From contig CAZYAN010000005.1 in NCBI GenBank assembly GCA_964645585.1, positions 44,972 to 108,971 on the forward strand: a DNA stretch of 64,000 nucleotides, read 5' to 3'. The notes beneath the pieces are model-generated. The model worked only from the letters and a program-made list of their open reading frames with translations, did no database searches and was not told the DNA's origin. Positions 51,473 through 59,656 of this stretch are shown in pieces (the first letter of the stretch is position 1; the number at the start of each line of letters is the position of its first letter). A program made the position numbers and the translations under genes. This DNA is from DATGSL01 sp964645585. Lineage in GTDB: Bacteria > Verrucomicrobiota > Verrucomicrobiia > Opitutales > T3Sed10-336.

Positions 51473-52544
51473 GCAAACGGACCTGCCCAGCGACGGTGCG
51501 GCGTCTTTGCGCGAACGGACGGTCGCGTTTCGCCGGGCGCTCGGTGCCTGGTTCAAGCGAAGCCAGCGTCCGCTGCCTTGGCGGACGGAGCCGTCACTTT
51601 ACCGGACGGTGGTCTCGGAGTTCATGCTCCAGCAAACACGAGTCGAAACCGTCTTGCCGTATTTCGATCGCTGGATGGAAGCGTTTCCCGATTTTGCCAG
51701 TTTGGCGGCGGCGCCGGAGGATCGGGTTATTCGGCTTTGGGAGGGGCTGGGATATTACCGGCGCGCGCGCAATCTCCATCGGCTGGCAAAGGAAATTGTG
51801 ACAAGAGGCGGCAACGAGAACCAGCCGTTCTCGCATGAGCCAGCGGAGTGGGAACGATTGCCGGGTGTCGGCGCTTACACGGCGGCCGCCATCACAAGCA
51901 TCGCCTTCGGAACTCCGGCTGCGTGCGTGGATGGGAATGTCGTTCGCGTGCTCGCTCGCCTGTCCGGCTGTGAGAGGAAATTTCGCGACGGAGGTGAGGC
52001 GGTTCGTCACTTTCGTTCACTGGCGGCGGAGGTGCTCGACCCGGCCGATCCGGGCGCGCACAACCAGGCGATGATGGAGCTCGGTGCAACGGTTTGTCAG
52101 CGCAAGCCTCGCTGCGGGGAATGTCCGGTCCGCCGTTTCTGCGCCGGTCACGCGCTCAAAATCGCCGATCGGATTCCGGATTTCCCCGCTCGCCGGGTCG
52201 AGCGCGTGGAACAGGTTCGAATCTGGGTTGAGCAGAAGGATAGAATTCTTCTTTGGCGCGCGGAGGAAAGGTCGTCGCGCTTGGCGAACCTTTATGAACT
52301 GCCGACCGCGGAGGCTGCGGGCCTCACGCGCGACACGGTGCGGGAACGCGGCACGCTGCGCCTGCAGGGAAAAAGAAGCATTACGCGCTATGCAATAACC
52401 GAGTTCATTTACGCGCTGCCTCCCGCCGCGGTCGGAAGTCCCGCCGAATCCCGGTTGCTCTGGGTCGCACGCGAGGAGATCGAAGAGCTGGCGTTTTCCG
52501 GTCCGCACCGCCGCTGGGTGCGGCGTCTGCTGGCAGAAAAGTGA
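51453..52544 (+). CDS. mutY: A/G-specific adenine glycosylase
   Basis: 363 residues from ATG at 51453, which overlaps the dipeptidase gene by 20 nt; an ATG at 51438 is an alternative. The catalytic Glu is in VVSEFMLQQTRVETVLPYFD. The helix-hairpin-helix is WERLPGVGAYTAAAITSIAF and the catalytic Asp is in AACVDGNVVRVLARLSG. The iron-sulfur cluster loop is CQRKPRCGECPVRRFC, with spacing C-x5-C-x2-C-x5-C; the usual first spacing is x6. The C-terminal part (about 230-350) is the Nudix-like 8-oxoG-recognition domain. MutY removes A paired with 8-oxoguanine. A small hairpin follows the stop. Confidence 0.95.
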   Translation: MAKSAPKQTDLPSDGAASLRERTVAFRRALGAWFKRSQRPLPWRTEPSLYRTVVSEFMLQQTRVETVLPYFDRWMEAFPDFASLAAAPEDRVIRLWEGLGYYRRARNLHRLAKEIVTRGGNENQPFSHEPAEWERLPGVGAYTAAAITSIAFGTPAACVDGNVVRVLARLSGCERKFRDGGEAVRHFRSLAAEVLDPADPGAHNQAMMELGATVCQRKPRCGECPVRRFCAGHALKIADRIPDFPARRVERVEQVRIWVEQKDRILLWRAEERSSRLANLYELPTAEAAGLTRDTVRERGTLRLQGKRSITRYAITEFIYALPPAAVGSPAESRLLWVAREEIEELAFSGPHRRWVRRLLAEK

Positions 52545-52548
52545 GCGC

Positions 52549-52563
52549 GCCGCCGGTGGCGGC
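52549..52563. terminator. GC hairpin between convergent mutY and glnK
   Basis: GCCGCC (52549-52554) pairs with GGCGGC (52558-52563) across a 3-nt loop, just after the mutY stop. A second small hairpin AGGCAC-GCTT-GTGCCT follows at 52574-52589. Together they may end transcription from both sides. There is no T-run. Confidence 0.45.
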
Positions 52564-52625
52564 CGAGGATGAAAGGCACGCTTGTGCCTCACGAAGATCG
52601 GCCGGGTCCACCGGCGGGCTGGTTC

Positions 52626-52964
52626 TTAGACCGCGTCTTCGCCGCGTTCGTCGGTGCGGATGCGGATGGCCTCCTCGATCGGAATGACGAAGATTTTGCC
52701 GTCGCCGATTTTGCCGGTCTTGGCGGCTTTGAGAATTGCCGAGACAGTTTTGCTGACGATCTCTTCCGGCACGACGATCTCGACTTCGACTTTCGGCAGG
52801 AAATCAACCGTGTATTCGCTCCCCCGATAAATTTCGGTATGCCCCTTCTGGCGTCCGAATCCTTTTACTTCCGTGACGGTCATCCCTTCGATGCCGATCT
52901 CCGAGAGCGCTTCTTTTACTTCCTCCAGCTTGAAGGGCTTAATGATGGCTTTGATCAATTTCAT
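52626..52964 (-). CDS. glnK: Nitrogen regulatory protein PII (GlnK/GlnB)
   Basis: 112 residues from ATG at 52964. It begins KLIKAIIKPFKLEEVKEALS. The T-loop GFGRQKGHTEIYRGSEY has Tyr51, the uridylylation site. The B-loop is LKAAKTGKIGDGKIFVIPIE, which binds ATP/ADP and 2-oxoglutarate. It is the normal length for the family. It lies 88 nt downstream of amtB on the same strand. PII proteins encoded beside amtB bind and block the ammonium channel when nitrogen is plentiful, hence the GlnK name. A sigma-54-type promoter precedes amtB. Confidence 0.95.
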   Translation of the reverse strand: MKLIKAIIKPFKLEEVKEALSEIGIEGMTVTEVKGFGRQKGHTEIYRGSEYTVDFLPKVEVEIVVPEEIVSKTVSAILKAAKTGKIGDGKIFVIPIEEAIRIRTDERGEDAV

Positions 52965-53052
52965 AATGGTCTGAGTCCTGTCGCTGTCTGGTTATGCAGG
53001 TTGCTACTGTTTTCCGCGTTTCGCGTCGAGTCCGGGATTTTGATGAATCGGT

Positions 53053-54432
53053 TCAACTGGTGACTTTTCCAAAATCCGGATACGCCTCTTGGCCGTGCTC
53101 GCCGAGATCCAGGCCTTCTTCCTCTTCATCCGCGTCGACGCGAATGCCATGGGCAACTTTGATCAGGAGAAACGCACCCAATGAGAAGACGACGGTAAAT
53201 GCGATGACCGCCGCCGTTCCGATCAATTGCACGCCGAACGAGTGATCCGGGTTGTTCGAAAAAATCCCGACCGCAAGCGTGCCCCAGATTCCGCAAACAC
53301 CATGAACGGAAATGGCCCCCACGGGATCGTCGATCCGCATCCGGTCAAAAAAGATCACCGCTCCGACGACCAGGACACCCGCGAGCACGCCGATCACGAC
53401 CGCCCAGAATGGATTGATCACATCGGCCCCGGCGGTGATCCCGACCAAGCCGCCGAGAATGCCGTTCAGCGACATCGACAGGTCCGGCTTTTTCAAGAGC
53501 GACCAGGAAGTGAGCATCGCGGAGATGCCGCCCGCCGCCGCCGCGAGCGCGGTCGTGACAAAAACGAACGAAACTGCGGCCGGATCAGCGCTCAGGACCG
53601 AGCCGCCGTTAAACCCGAACCAGCCGAACCAGAGCAGAAACACGCCGGTGGTCGCGAGTGGCATGTTGTGGCCGGGGATCGGACGCATCCCGCCTCCCGG
53701 CGGATATTTTCCGTTGCGCGGTCCGAGCAGCATGACGCAGACGAGCGCGGCGGCGCCGCCGACACCATGGACAATTGTTGAGCCGGCAAAATCGTAAAAT
53801 CCGAGCTGATCGAGCCATCCGCCGCCCCATTTCCAGCTTCCCGTAATCGGGTATGAGATGCCGACGAGCAAAAGGGTAAAGAGCATAAACGAGGAAAGCT
53901 TTACCCGCTCGGCGACTGCTCCGGAAACAATGGTGGCTGCCGTCGCGGCGAACATTCCCTGGAAAATGAAGTCGGTCCAGAGCGTCATGTCCATTTCGTA
54001 GCCGGCCGGTGTCAGGAACGCGAATTCCTCGCCGGCGGGCACGCCGATGCCAAATCCTCCAAAGCCGAAAATTCCTCCGGCGAGCTCGCCGGGATACATC
54101 AGATTGAAGCCCCACAGCGCGTACGTCAGCAACCCGGCGCAAACGACAAACACGTTCTTGAACAGGACATTGACCGTATTCTTCTGCCGGGTCAGCCCCG
54201 CTTCGAGCGAGGCGAAACCGAGATGCATCAAAAACACCAAGCCCGCCGCGATCAGAATCCAAAGGTTGTCGATAATGAACTTTGGATAAAGCAACGTTTC
54301 CTCATGGAATGCCTCGATTGTTTGGTAAGTCGCTTCGGGCGGGGCGGCCGACAGCGAAGGCGCAGCGGCCGCCGCAGCCGTGATGGCGAGCGGAAAAATG
54401 CGGGAGAGGGAATTCATGCATGTTCGTTTCAT
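53053..54432 (-). CDS. amtB: Ammonium transporter
   Basis: About 459 residues from ATG at 54432; ATG at 54417 is an alternative. A signal-peptide-like N-terminus (SLSRIFPLAITAAAAAAPSL) is usual for Amt proteins. Eleven membrane helices follow, beginning NLWILIAAGLVFLMHLGFAS. The twin pore histidines are in GSTIVHGVGGAAALVCVMLL and AISVHGVCGIWGTLAVGIF. The periplasmic gate and channel parts include WLFNGGSVLS-like GWFGFNGGSVLSADPAAVSF. It takes up ammonium. The downstream glnK makes this the common amtB-glnK pair. Confidence 0.95.
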   Translation of the reverse strand: MKRTCMNSLSRIFPLAITAAAAAAPSLSAAPPEATYQTIEAFHEETLLYPKFIIDNLWILIAAGLVFLMHLGFASLEAGLTRQKNTVNVLFKNVFVVCAGLLTYALWGFNLMYPGELAGGIFGFGGFGIGVPAGEEFAFLTPAGYEMDMTLWTDFIFQGMFAATAATIVSGAVAERVKLSSFMLFTLLLVGISYPITGSWKWGGGWLDQLGFYDFAGSTIVHGVGGAAALVCVMLLGPRNGKYPPGGGMRPIPGHNMPLATTGVFLLWFGWFGFNGGSVLSADPAAVSFVFVTTALAAAAGGISAMLTSWSLLKKPDLSMSLNGILGGLVGITAGADVINPFWAVVIGVLAGVLVVGAVIFFDRMRIDDPVGAISVHGVCGIWGTLAVGIFSNNPDHSFGVQLIGTAAVIAFTVVFSLGAFLLIKVAHGIRVDADEEEEGLDLGEHGQEAYPDFGKVTS

Positions 54433-54723
54433 GATCAACAGGAACAGAGAGAGTTGCCTATGTGCAGCCGCGCCACCGCGGCCGATGGCGGGAGGAAAGC
54501 AGGGGCTGTGCCAACTCTGTTTCAGCGGCGGAGTCTGTTCACTAAGAGATCCACCCGTCGCAGACGATGGACACATTTGCTCAATGGAGGTAGCGTGCGC
54601 GGAGCTTCTCCGTCCGCTGCGTCAGGCCTGCGCCGAGTATTTCGTATTGGTCCGCGCACGGACGGGGCCGGGCGTTTCGACCGAATTCCCGCAGGTGTTC
54701 CGGGCTGGGGCGCCTTCCCCGAA
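54433..54723. other. amtB upstream region (291 nt)
   Basis: Between the start of amtB and the end of the Na/Pi cotransporter gene, both on the - strand. It holds the sigma-54-type promoter at 54498-54513. Upstream of that I could not find a convincing NtrC-type inverted repeat. No gene is seen. Confidence 0.5.
54498..54513 (-). promoter_or_regulatory. Sigma-54-type promoter of amtB-glnK
   Basis: On the - strand the sequence is TGGCACAGCCCCTGCT. This fits the RpoN consensus TGGCAC-N5-TTGCW with one mismatch, and has exactly ten bases between the invariant GG (-24) and GC (-12). The GC lies about 67 nt before the amtB ATG at 54432. Nitrogen-controlled amtB-glnK operons in other bacteria use this promoter type. 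Confidence 0.6.
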
Positions 54724-56439
54724 TCAGTCTTTCGCGTGCGCTTCTTTTTCCTCGGACGGCATGGTGACCGCTTTGCCCGCGATCCGCTCGAGCTTATGCT
54801 CCTTGATGCGGAAATGAGGCTGCTTCTGTTCGAGCGCGATCATCTTGCAATGCTTCACAATCCGGTCGAGAGCCGAGGCGTATTCGCTGAAAAATAATCC
54901 AGACAGCGGATGGATCCGGTGGCCCGCGACCGCTTCCTCGAGTTTTCGCTTGGCATCGAGACTGCATTCATCATAGCGATCGCGCACCGCCAAGATCTCT
55001 TCGGCTGTTTGCGTGAAATCAGGCGTCTCCGGCGCGAGCGACCTGTCGACCGCCTGGAGAACTTTGTCCGCCTCGTCCGTCAGGTCCTTCAATTGCCTCA
55101 GCGTATCATGCGAGAAAGCGCCAGTCGGGAGCTTGCGTTGCCGCAGGCGAATGTCCTGGATGCTCTCGATGTGATCTCCAATGCGTTCGATGTGCGCAAT
55201 GATCCGGTCGAGGTGCTGCACCATCAGTGCTTGGCGCCGCGAAAGGTAACGCCGGGTCAAAACGGCCAAATAATCTTTCACCGCTTCTTTGATCTCGTTG
55301 ATGATCCCTTCGTTCAGCCGGACGCGCTTTTCGTTCTTGCGGCTTTCCGCAATGAGGGATTCGCGAACCAGGTTGTAGCTTTCGCGGCAGACGCCAACCG
55401 CCCGTCCGAGTTCCCGAAGTGTCGCGACAATTGCGCGTTCCGGCGCCGGGAGATGCCCGGGGTCGAGGTAGGTCGTGGTCGGACTTTCCTCCCGAGCCGG
55501 TTTGATCAGATACACGAAGCGCACCCAGAACGGCAGCAGCGGCAGCAGAAGGGCGGCCGCTAGAACCATGACCGCCGTATGGTAATTCGCCGTCTGCCGA
55601 ACCAGATCGCCCCCGAGCAGGGCAACCGCTCGCGTCAGAAGGGACCCGAGCAGAAGCGCGAGTGCGACATTGAAAACTTGGAAGAGCAAGTTCGCGAGCG
55701 CCGTGCGGCGGGCTTCGAGGTTGGCGCCGATACTGACAAATAAAGCGGTTCCTGCCGTGCCGATATTGGCGCCGAGTACTGCCGGATAGACTTGGTCGAG
55801 GCTGGTGAACACGCCGGCTGAAATTAAGGCAAACAGAATCCCGATCGTCGCTCCGCTGCTCTGGATCGCTGCTGTAACGGCAATCGCGATCAAGACGCCG
55901 AGGAGAGCCCCGCTCCAGGTTGTTCCATCGATCCGGGCGAGCCATGGGACAAAGAGCTCCCGGTGCGGCTCGATCGAGTTGGTGACGAATTCAAGTCCGA
56001 GAAACAGCAGCCCGAATCCGAGAAGGGCGCGTCCCAGATTCTTTCCCGTCGCCCATGGCAGCGCGACTTGCAACAGGAATCCGACGGCGATCGCCGCGAA
56101 CGCGTATTCGCTCAGCCGAAACGAAATCAATTGCATCGCCAGGGTCGTGCCGATGCTCGCGCCCATCAACAGCGGGATGGAGTTCCTCAAGGCCATCAGC
56201 CCGGCGTTGACGAAGCCGACCGTCATCACCGATGCGGCGGTGCTCTGCGCGACAAATCCGAACAAAGTCCCGAATCCGACTCCGGTCCAGCGGTTGCGAG
56301 TCGCTCGAAAAAGGATCCACCGAATCCGGTCGCCCGCCGCGCCGCGAAGCCCCTCGGTCATAATTCCGAGACCGAGGATGAACAGCGCGACGCTGCCTAC
56401 GACCGAGAAGCCGAAAAATAATGACTCGCGAAGACCCAT
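54724..56439 (-). CDS. Na/Pi cotransporter-family protein with PhoU-like C-terminal domain
   Basis: 571 residues from ATG at 56439. The membrane half (about 1-310) has two inverted repeats, each with a Gln-Ser motif: FGFVAQSTAASVMTVGFVNA and TAAIQSSGATIGILFALISA. The motifs LLMGASIGTTLAMQLISF and AVLGANIGTAGTALFVSI complete the NptA/type II Na/Pi fold. The cytoplasmic C-terminal ~230 residues are helical and PhoU-like (MVQHLDRIIAHIERIGDHIE). It should import phosphate with sodium. It has no phosphate-regulon neighbour here. It is followed by the amtB-glnK pair on the same strand, but with its own upstream region. Confidence 0.92.
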   Translation of the reverse strand: MGLRESLFFGFSVVGSVALFILGLGIMTEGLRGAAGDRIRWILFRATRNRWTGVGFGTLFGFVAQSTAASVMTVGFVNAGLMALRNSIPLLMGASIGTTLAMQLISFRLSEYAFAAIAVGFLLQVALPWATGKNLGRALLGFGLLFLGLEFVTNSIEPHRELFVPWLARIDGTTWSGALLGVLIAIAVTAAIQSSGATIGILFALISAGVFTSLDQVYPAVLGANIGTAGTALFVSIGANLEARRTALANLLFQVFNVALALLLGSLLTRAVALLGGDLVRQTANYHTAVMVLAAALLLPLLPFWVRFVYLIKPAREESPTTTYLDPGHLPAPERAIVATLRELGRAVGVCRESYNLVRESLIAESRKNEKRVRLNEGIINEIKEAVKDYLAVLTRRYLSRRQALMVQHLDRIIAHIERIGDHIESIQDIRLRQRKLPTGAFSHDTLRQLKDLTDEADKVLQAVDRSLAPETPDFTQTAEEILAVRDRYDECSLDAKRKLEEAVAGHRIHPLSGLFFSEYASALDRIVKHCKMIALEQKQPHFRIKEHKLERIAGKAVTMPSEEKEAHAKD

Positions 56440-56539
56440 GATAAACCGCCCAAACGGTCAAGTATACGCGCTCCGCACGCGTCTGGAAAGCCGGACCTCG
56501 AGGGCAGGCAGGAGATAGAAGTCAGAGATCGGAAGTCGG

Positions 56540-56604
56540 CATCCAGGATTCAGCATCCAGCATCCAGAATCCCCAATAACCAATAACTAGTAACCGATAA
56601 CCCC
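56540..56604. repeat. Simple-word repeats (CATCCAG)n and (AATAACC)n
   Basis: CATCCAGGATTCAGCATCC then AGCATCCAGAATCC (56540-56572) is followed by AATAACCAATAACTAGTAAC then CGATAACCC (to 56604). The block lies between the TetR gene end and the Na/Pi cotransporter start. It is degenerate and low-complexity, without coding character. Confidence 0.6.
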
Positions 56605-56610
56605 CTTCAC

Positions 56611-57228
56611 CTACTCTTTCCCCTTCAAGATCCCGCGCAGGACGAGGGGAACCACGTGATCAATGCCTTCCTGCAGGGTCTCATCCGACGAGAGGTCCAT
56701 ATGGAGAATCTTGGAAAGCGTGTAGCGATTGGAAAAATAGATCAGGCAGACGCCGATCAGGCTGATAAGCAGGTGTTTGACGTTCAAGTCTCTCCGGAGT
56801 TTTCCCGTGGCGATGCCGCGCTGGATCGTGACATCGAGGTGGTGCATGGTCGGGTCCTTCGTCAGCTCGAAGTCAGCCCCTTCCAGGCCGCGGCCGCGGT
56901 TGAGATTTTCCCAAAGAAGCAGGTTCACGAATTCAGGGTTTTCCTGAAGGAATTTGAAGTAGATCTCGATCAGCTCGCGAATCGCTTCTTCCACTTCGTG
57001 CGGTTCGGCGAGGAGCTTCACTTCGATGTTCGACAGGCGTTCGTAGACGTCCTTAAGCGCGGCCTGATAAAGCTTTTCCTTGCTCCCGAAGTAATGGTAA
57101 ACCATTCGTTTATTTACCTTGGCCGCCTGGACGATCTCGTCGACGGTCGTTCCCGCAAAGCCTTTTTCAGCAAATTTCGCGATACCGACGTGAAGCAAAC
57201 GACGCTTCGTGATTTCAGATTTTTTCAT
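56611..57228 (-). CDS. TetR/AcrR-family transcriptional regulator
   Basis: 205 residues from ATG at 57228. The N-terminal DNA-binding domain is KRRLLHVGIAKFAEKGFAGT, VDEIVQAAKVNKRMVYHYFG and SKEKLYQAALKDVYERL, a textbook TetR helix-turn-helix. The C-terminal ligand domain starts EIYFKFLQENPEFVNLLLWE. It is transcribed away from the epimerase gene across a 54-nt gap. That gap contains the inverted repeat TAACCGAATAGTTA, a plausible operator for both genes. I infer control of the epimerase/DapA-family genes by a metabolite of their pathway. Confidence 0.93.
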   Translation of the reverse strand: MKKSEITKRRLLHVGIAKFAEKGFAGTTVDEIVQAAKVNKRMVYHYFGSKEKLYQAALKDVYERLSNIEVKLLAEPHEVEEAIRELIEIYFKFLQENPEFVNLLLWENLNRGRGLEGADFELTKDPTMHHLDVTIQRGIATGKLRRDLNVKHLLISLIGVCLIYFSNRYTLSKILHMDLSSDETLQEGIDHVVPLVLRGILKGKE

Positions 57229-57262
57229 ATTTCGATTGATCCGAGGGGCATCTCTTGTATGG

Positions 57263-57276
57263 TAACCGAATAGTTA
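57263..57276. promoter_or_regulatory. Candidate TetR operator
   Basis: TAACCGAATAGTTA has matching TAAC/GTTA ends around a 6-nt centre, typical of TetR-family half-sites. It lies 34 nt from the tetR ATG (57228, - strand) and 6 nt before the epimerase ATG (57283), so binding would block both starts. Confidence 0.5.
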
Positions 57277-57282
57277 ATTAAT

Positions 57283-58335
57283 ATGGATCAGAGGACCGTA
57301 AGTCAAACGGGTGAGATACCGTGGCGTGAAAGGGATATCAATGCATTTTTGGGTGAACCGTGCGAGGGGGTTCTCGCGACGCTGCGGCAGATAGAGGGGG
57401 ATGTCACGATCTTGGGAGCCGGCGGAAAAATGGGCGCTTCGCTGGCGGCGATGCTATGCGCGGGTTTTCAGCGCCTCGGAATGAAGAACCGCGTGTTTGC
57501 GGTTTCCCGCTATTCCAGCGAGCAGAGCCGCACGGATATCGAAGCCGTTGGCGCCGAACCTGTCCGATGCGACCTCCTCGATCGCCAGCAGCTCGACACG
57601 CTGCCAGATGTTGAGAACGTGTTCTTCATGGCCGGTCAAAAATTCGGGGCGAGCGGCGCGCCGGAGCTGACGTGGGCGATGAACACCATTTCTCCGGCTT
57701 ATGTCGCCGAACGTTTCCGTCAGTCGCGAATCGTCGCGTTTTCAACCGGCTGCGTCTACCCGTTCGTTCCCGTGGAAAGCGGAGGTTCGAAGGAAGAGGA
57801 TGAGCTTGGCCCGCCCGGCGATTACTCGAATTCCTGCGTCGGGCGCGAACGCGTCTTCACGTACTTTTCTAAGAAAAACAACACGCCCGTCGCGATCTAC
57901 CGTCTCAATTACGCGATCGAGTTTCGCTACGGGGTGCTCGTCGACATCGCCGAACGGGTATTCACCGGAAAACCGGTCGATGTGTCGACCGGCCACGTGA
58001 ATGTCATCTGGCAGCGCGACGCGGTTGCCCGCGCGATCCGCCTCCTCGAGCACGTCTCGACGCCGCCGTTTGTACTCAATGTCACCGGCCCCGAAACGCT
58101 TTCTGTCCGGGAACTCGCCGAGCAGTTTGGAAAGATCTTCGGCCGGGAACCGGTGATCACCGGAAAAGAGCAGCCGACCGCGTGGCTGAGCAACGCTTCG
58201 AAATCGATCGAATTGTTCGGCCCGCCGCTGGTCAGCATCGACCAAATGATCACATGGATCGCCGGCTACTTGCAGGATGGCGGCGATCTCCTCGGCAGGC
58301 CGACGCGGTTCGAGGCGCGCGACGGGAAGTTCTGA
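57283..58335 (+). CDS. NAD-dependent epimerase/dehydratase (sugar metabolism)
   Basis: 350 residues from ATG at 57283, within the short divergent gap. The dinucleotide loop is VTILGAGGKMGASLAAMLCA, G-x-G-G-x-x-G type. It continues with VENVFFMAGQKFGASGAPEL, IVAFSTGCVYPFVP (Ser/Thr of the active site) and LNYAIEFRYGVLVDIAERVF. The expected Y-x3-K tyrosine is not obvious: the region reads YSNSCVGRERVFTYFSKKNN, so the catalytic pair is altered. It resembles the SDR subfamily encoded with DapA-type aldolases in sugar-acid operons of PVC bacteria. The DapA-family gene follows after 63 nt. Confidence 0.85.
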   Translation: MDQRTVSQTGEIPWRERDINAFLGEPCEGVLATLRQIEGDVTILGAGGKMGASLAAMLCAGFQRLGMKNRVFAVSRYSSEQSRTDIEAVGAEPVRCDLLDRQQLDTLPDVENVFFMAGQKFGASGAPELTWAMNTISPAYVAERFRQSRIVAFSTGCVYPFVPVESGGSKEEDELGPPGDYSNSCVGRERVFTYFSKKNNTPVAIYRLNYAIEFRYGVLVDIAERVFTGKPVDVSTGHVNVIWQRDAVARAIRLLEHVSTPPFVLNVTGPETLSVRELAEQFGKIFGREPVITGKEQPTAWLSNASKSIELFGPPLVSIDQMITWIAGYLQDGGDLLGRPTRFEARDGKF

Positions 58336-58398
58336 TCCGCTCCGGTTCGGGTTTTTCCTGGAATCGACCCGCTCCGTCCGCGGGCTCTCTCTCGAAAA

Positions 58399-59445
58399 AT
58401 GAACGATCTTCGTCAACACCTCCTGAAAGGACACGTCATTCCCGCGCAGCCGCTGGCGCTCGATGACCAGCGACGGCTGTCGGAGCGCCACCAGAAAGCG
58501 CTCACGCGCTATTACGTCGACGCTGGAGCCGGAGGTCTGGCGGTTGGCGTCCACTCCACCCAGTTTGAGATCCGCGACCCGAAACACGGGCTTTTCGAGC
58601 CGGTGCTCCAGCTCGCGTCGGCGGCCATCGACGAAAGTCTCGCCGCCAATCCGCGCGACTTCATCAAGATCGCCGGCATCTGCGGCAAAACGGACCAGGC
58701 GCTGAAAGAGGCGGAAACGGCGCTCGGCTTCGGTTACCACGCGGGCTTGCTGAGCATGACCGCCTGGAAGGATGCTGATCTCGATACGACACTCGACCAC
58801 TGCCGAAAAGTGGCCGAGGTCATTCCGGTCATCGGATTTTATCTCCAGCCGGCGGTCGGCGGGCGCGTTTTTCCCTACGCTTTCTGGCGCCGGTTCGCGG
58901 AGATCCCAAACGTCGTCGCGATCAAAATCGCGCCGTTCAACCGCTACCATTCGATCGATGTCATTCGCGGAGTGATCGAAAGCGGCCGTAACGATATCGC
59001 TCTCTACACGGGGAATGATGACAATATCATCGCCGACCTTTTGACACCGTTCGCGTTCTCCTCGGCGGCCGACAAAGTTCGCTGGATCGTCGGCGGACTT
59101 CTCGGACAATGGGGCGTCGGCACCCGGCGCGCCGTCGCGCTGCTCGAAGAGATCAAGGTCGCGCGCGGCCAAGAAACCATCAATAGCGACTGGCTCCGGC
59201 GCAATGCGGCGCTCACCGACTACAACGCCGCCTTGTTCGATGTCGCGCACCAATTCGCCGGATGCATCCCGGGTATTCATTACGTCCTCGCCAAGCAAGG
59301 ACTGATGCCGGGAACCCATTGTCTCAATCCCGATGAAGTTCTCTCGCCGGGACAGGCCGAGGAGATCGACCGGGTTCACGCGGCGTACCCGGAATTCAAT
59401 GACGATGATTTCATCGAGAAAAACCGCGACCGCTGGCTCGCGTGA
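58399..59445 (+). CDS. DapA-family (N-acetylneuraminate lyase/dihydrodipicolinate synthase-like) aldolase
   Basis: 348 residues from ATG at 58399. The TIM barrel begins HVIPAQPLALDDQRRLSERH and LTRYYVDAGAGGLAVGVHST. Active-site stretches are VIPVIGFYLQPAVGGRVFPY and NVVAIKIAPFNRYHSIDVIR, the latter with the likely Schiff-base Lys after AI. DNDDNII-like IALYTGNDDNIIADLLTPFA follows, and the C-terminus is longer than in DapA (about 290). It should cleave or form a C-C bond to pyruvate in a sugar-acid pathway. It is cotranscribed with the epimerase under the TetR regulator. Confidence 0.88.
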   Translation: MNDLRQHLLKGHVIPAQPLALDDQRRLSERHQKALTRYYVDAGAGGLAVGVHSTQFEIRDPKHGLFEPVLQLASAAIDESLAANPRDFIKIAGICGKTDQALKEAETALGFGYHAGLLSMTAWKDADLDTTLDHCRKVAEVIPVIGFYLQPAVGGRVFPYAFWRRFAEIPNVVAIKIAPFNRYHSIDVIRGVIESGRNDIALYTGNDDNIIADLLTPFAFSSAADKVRWIVGGLLGQWGVGTRRAVALLEEIKVARGQETINSDWLRRNAALTDYNAALFDVAHQFAGCIPGIHYVLAKQGLMPGTHCLNPDEVLSPGQAEEIDRVHAAYPEFNDDDFIEKNRDRWLA

Positions 59446-59656
59446 TAAGGCCGCGCGCGGTGGCTGCCGGCGTGAACCGGTGGAGTCGCCCGAAAACACG
59501 ATCACTGATTCCATCGAACACACGCCCCTCGTCATTTTCGCGTACGCGTCGTCGCGTCAGGATCTCTTTCCTTCGTGTCGCGCGCCGCGGTGATATTTCT
59601 CGGTCTCCAGAAATTCGGATGGATTCACGTTCATTTCTGATAAATCGTAGGGGCTT

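Noticed and set aside
57742..59535. 597-codon - strand frame opposite the epimerase and aldolase genes
   Set aside because: It covers two well-supported + strand genes and has no family features.
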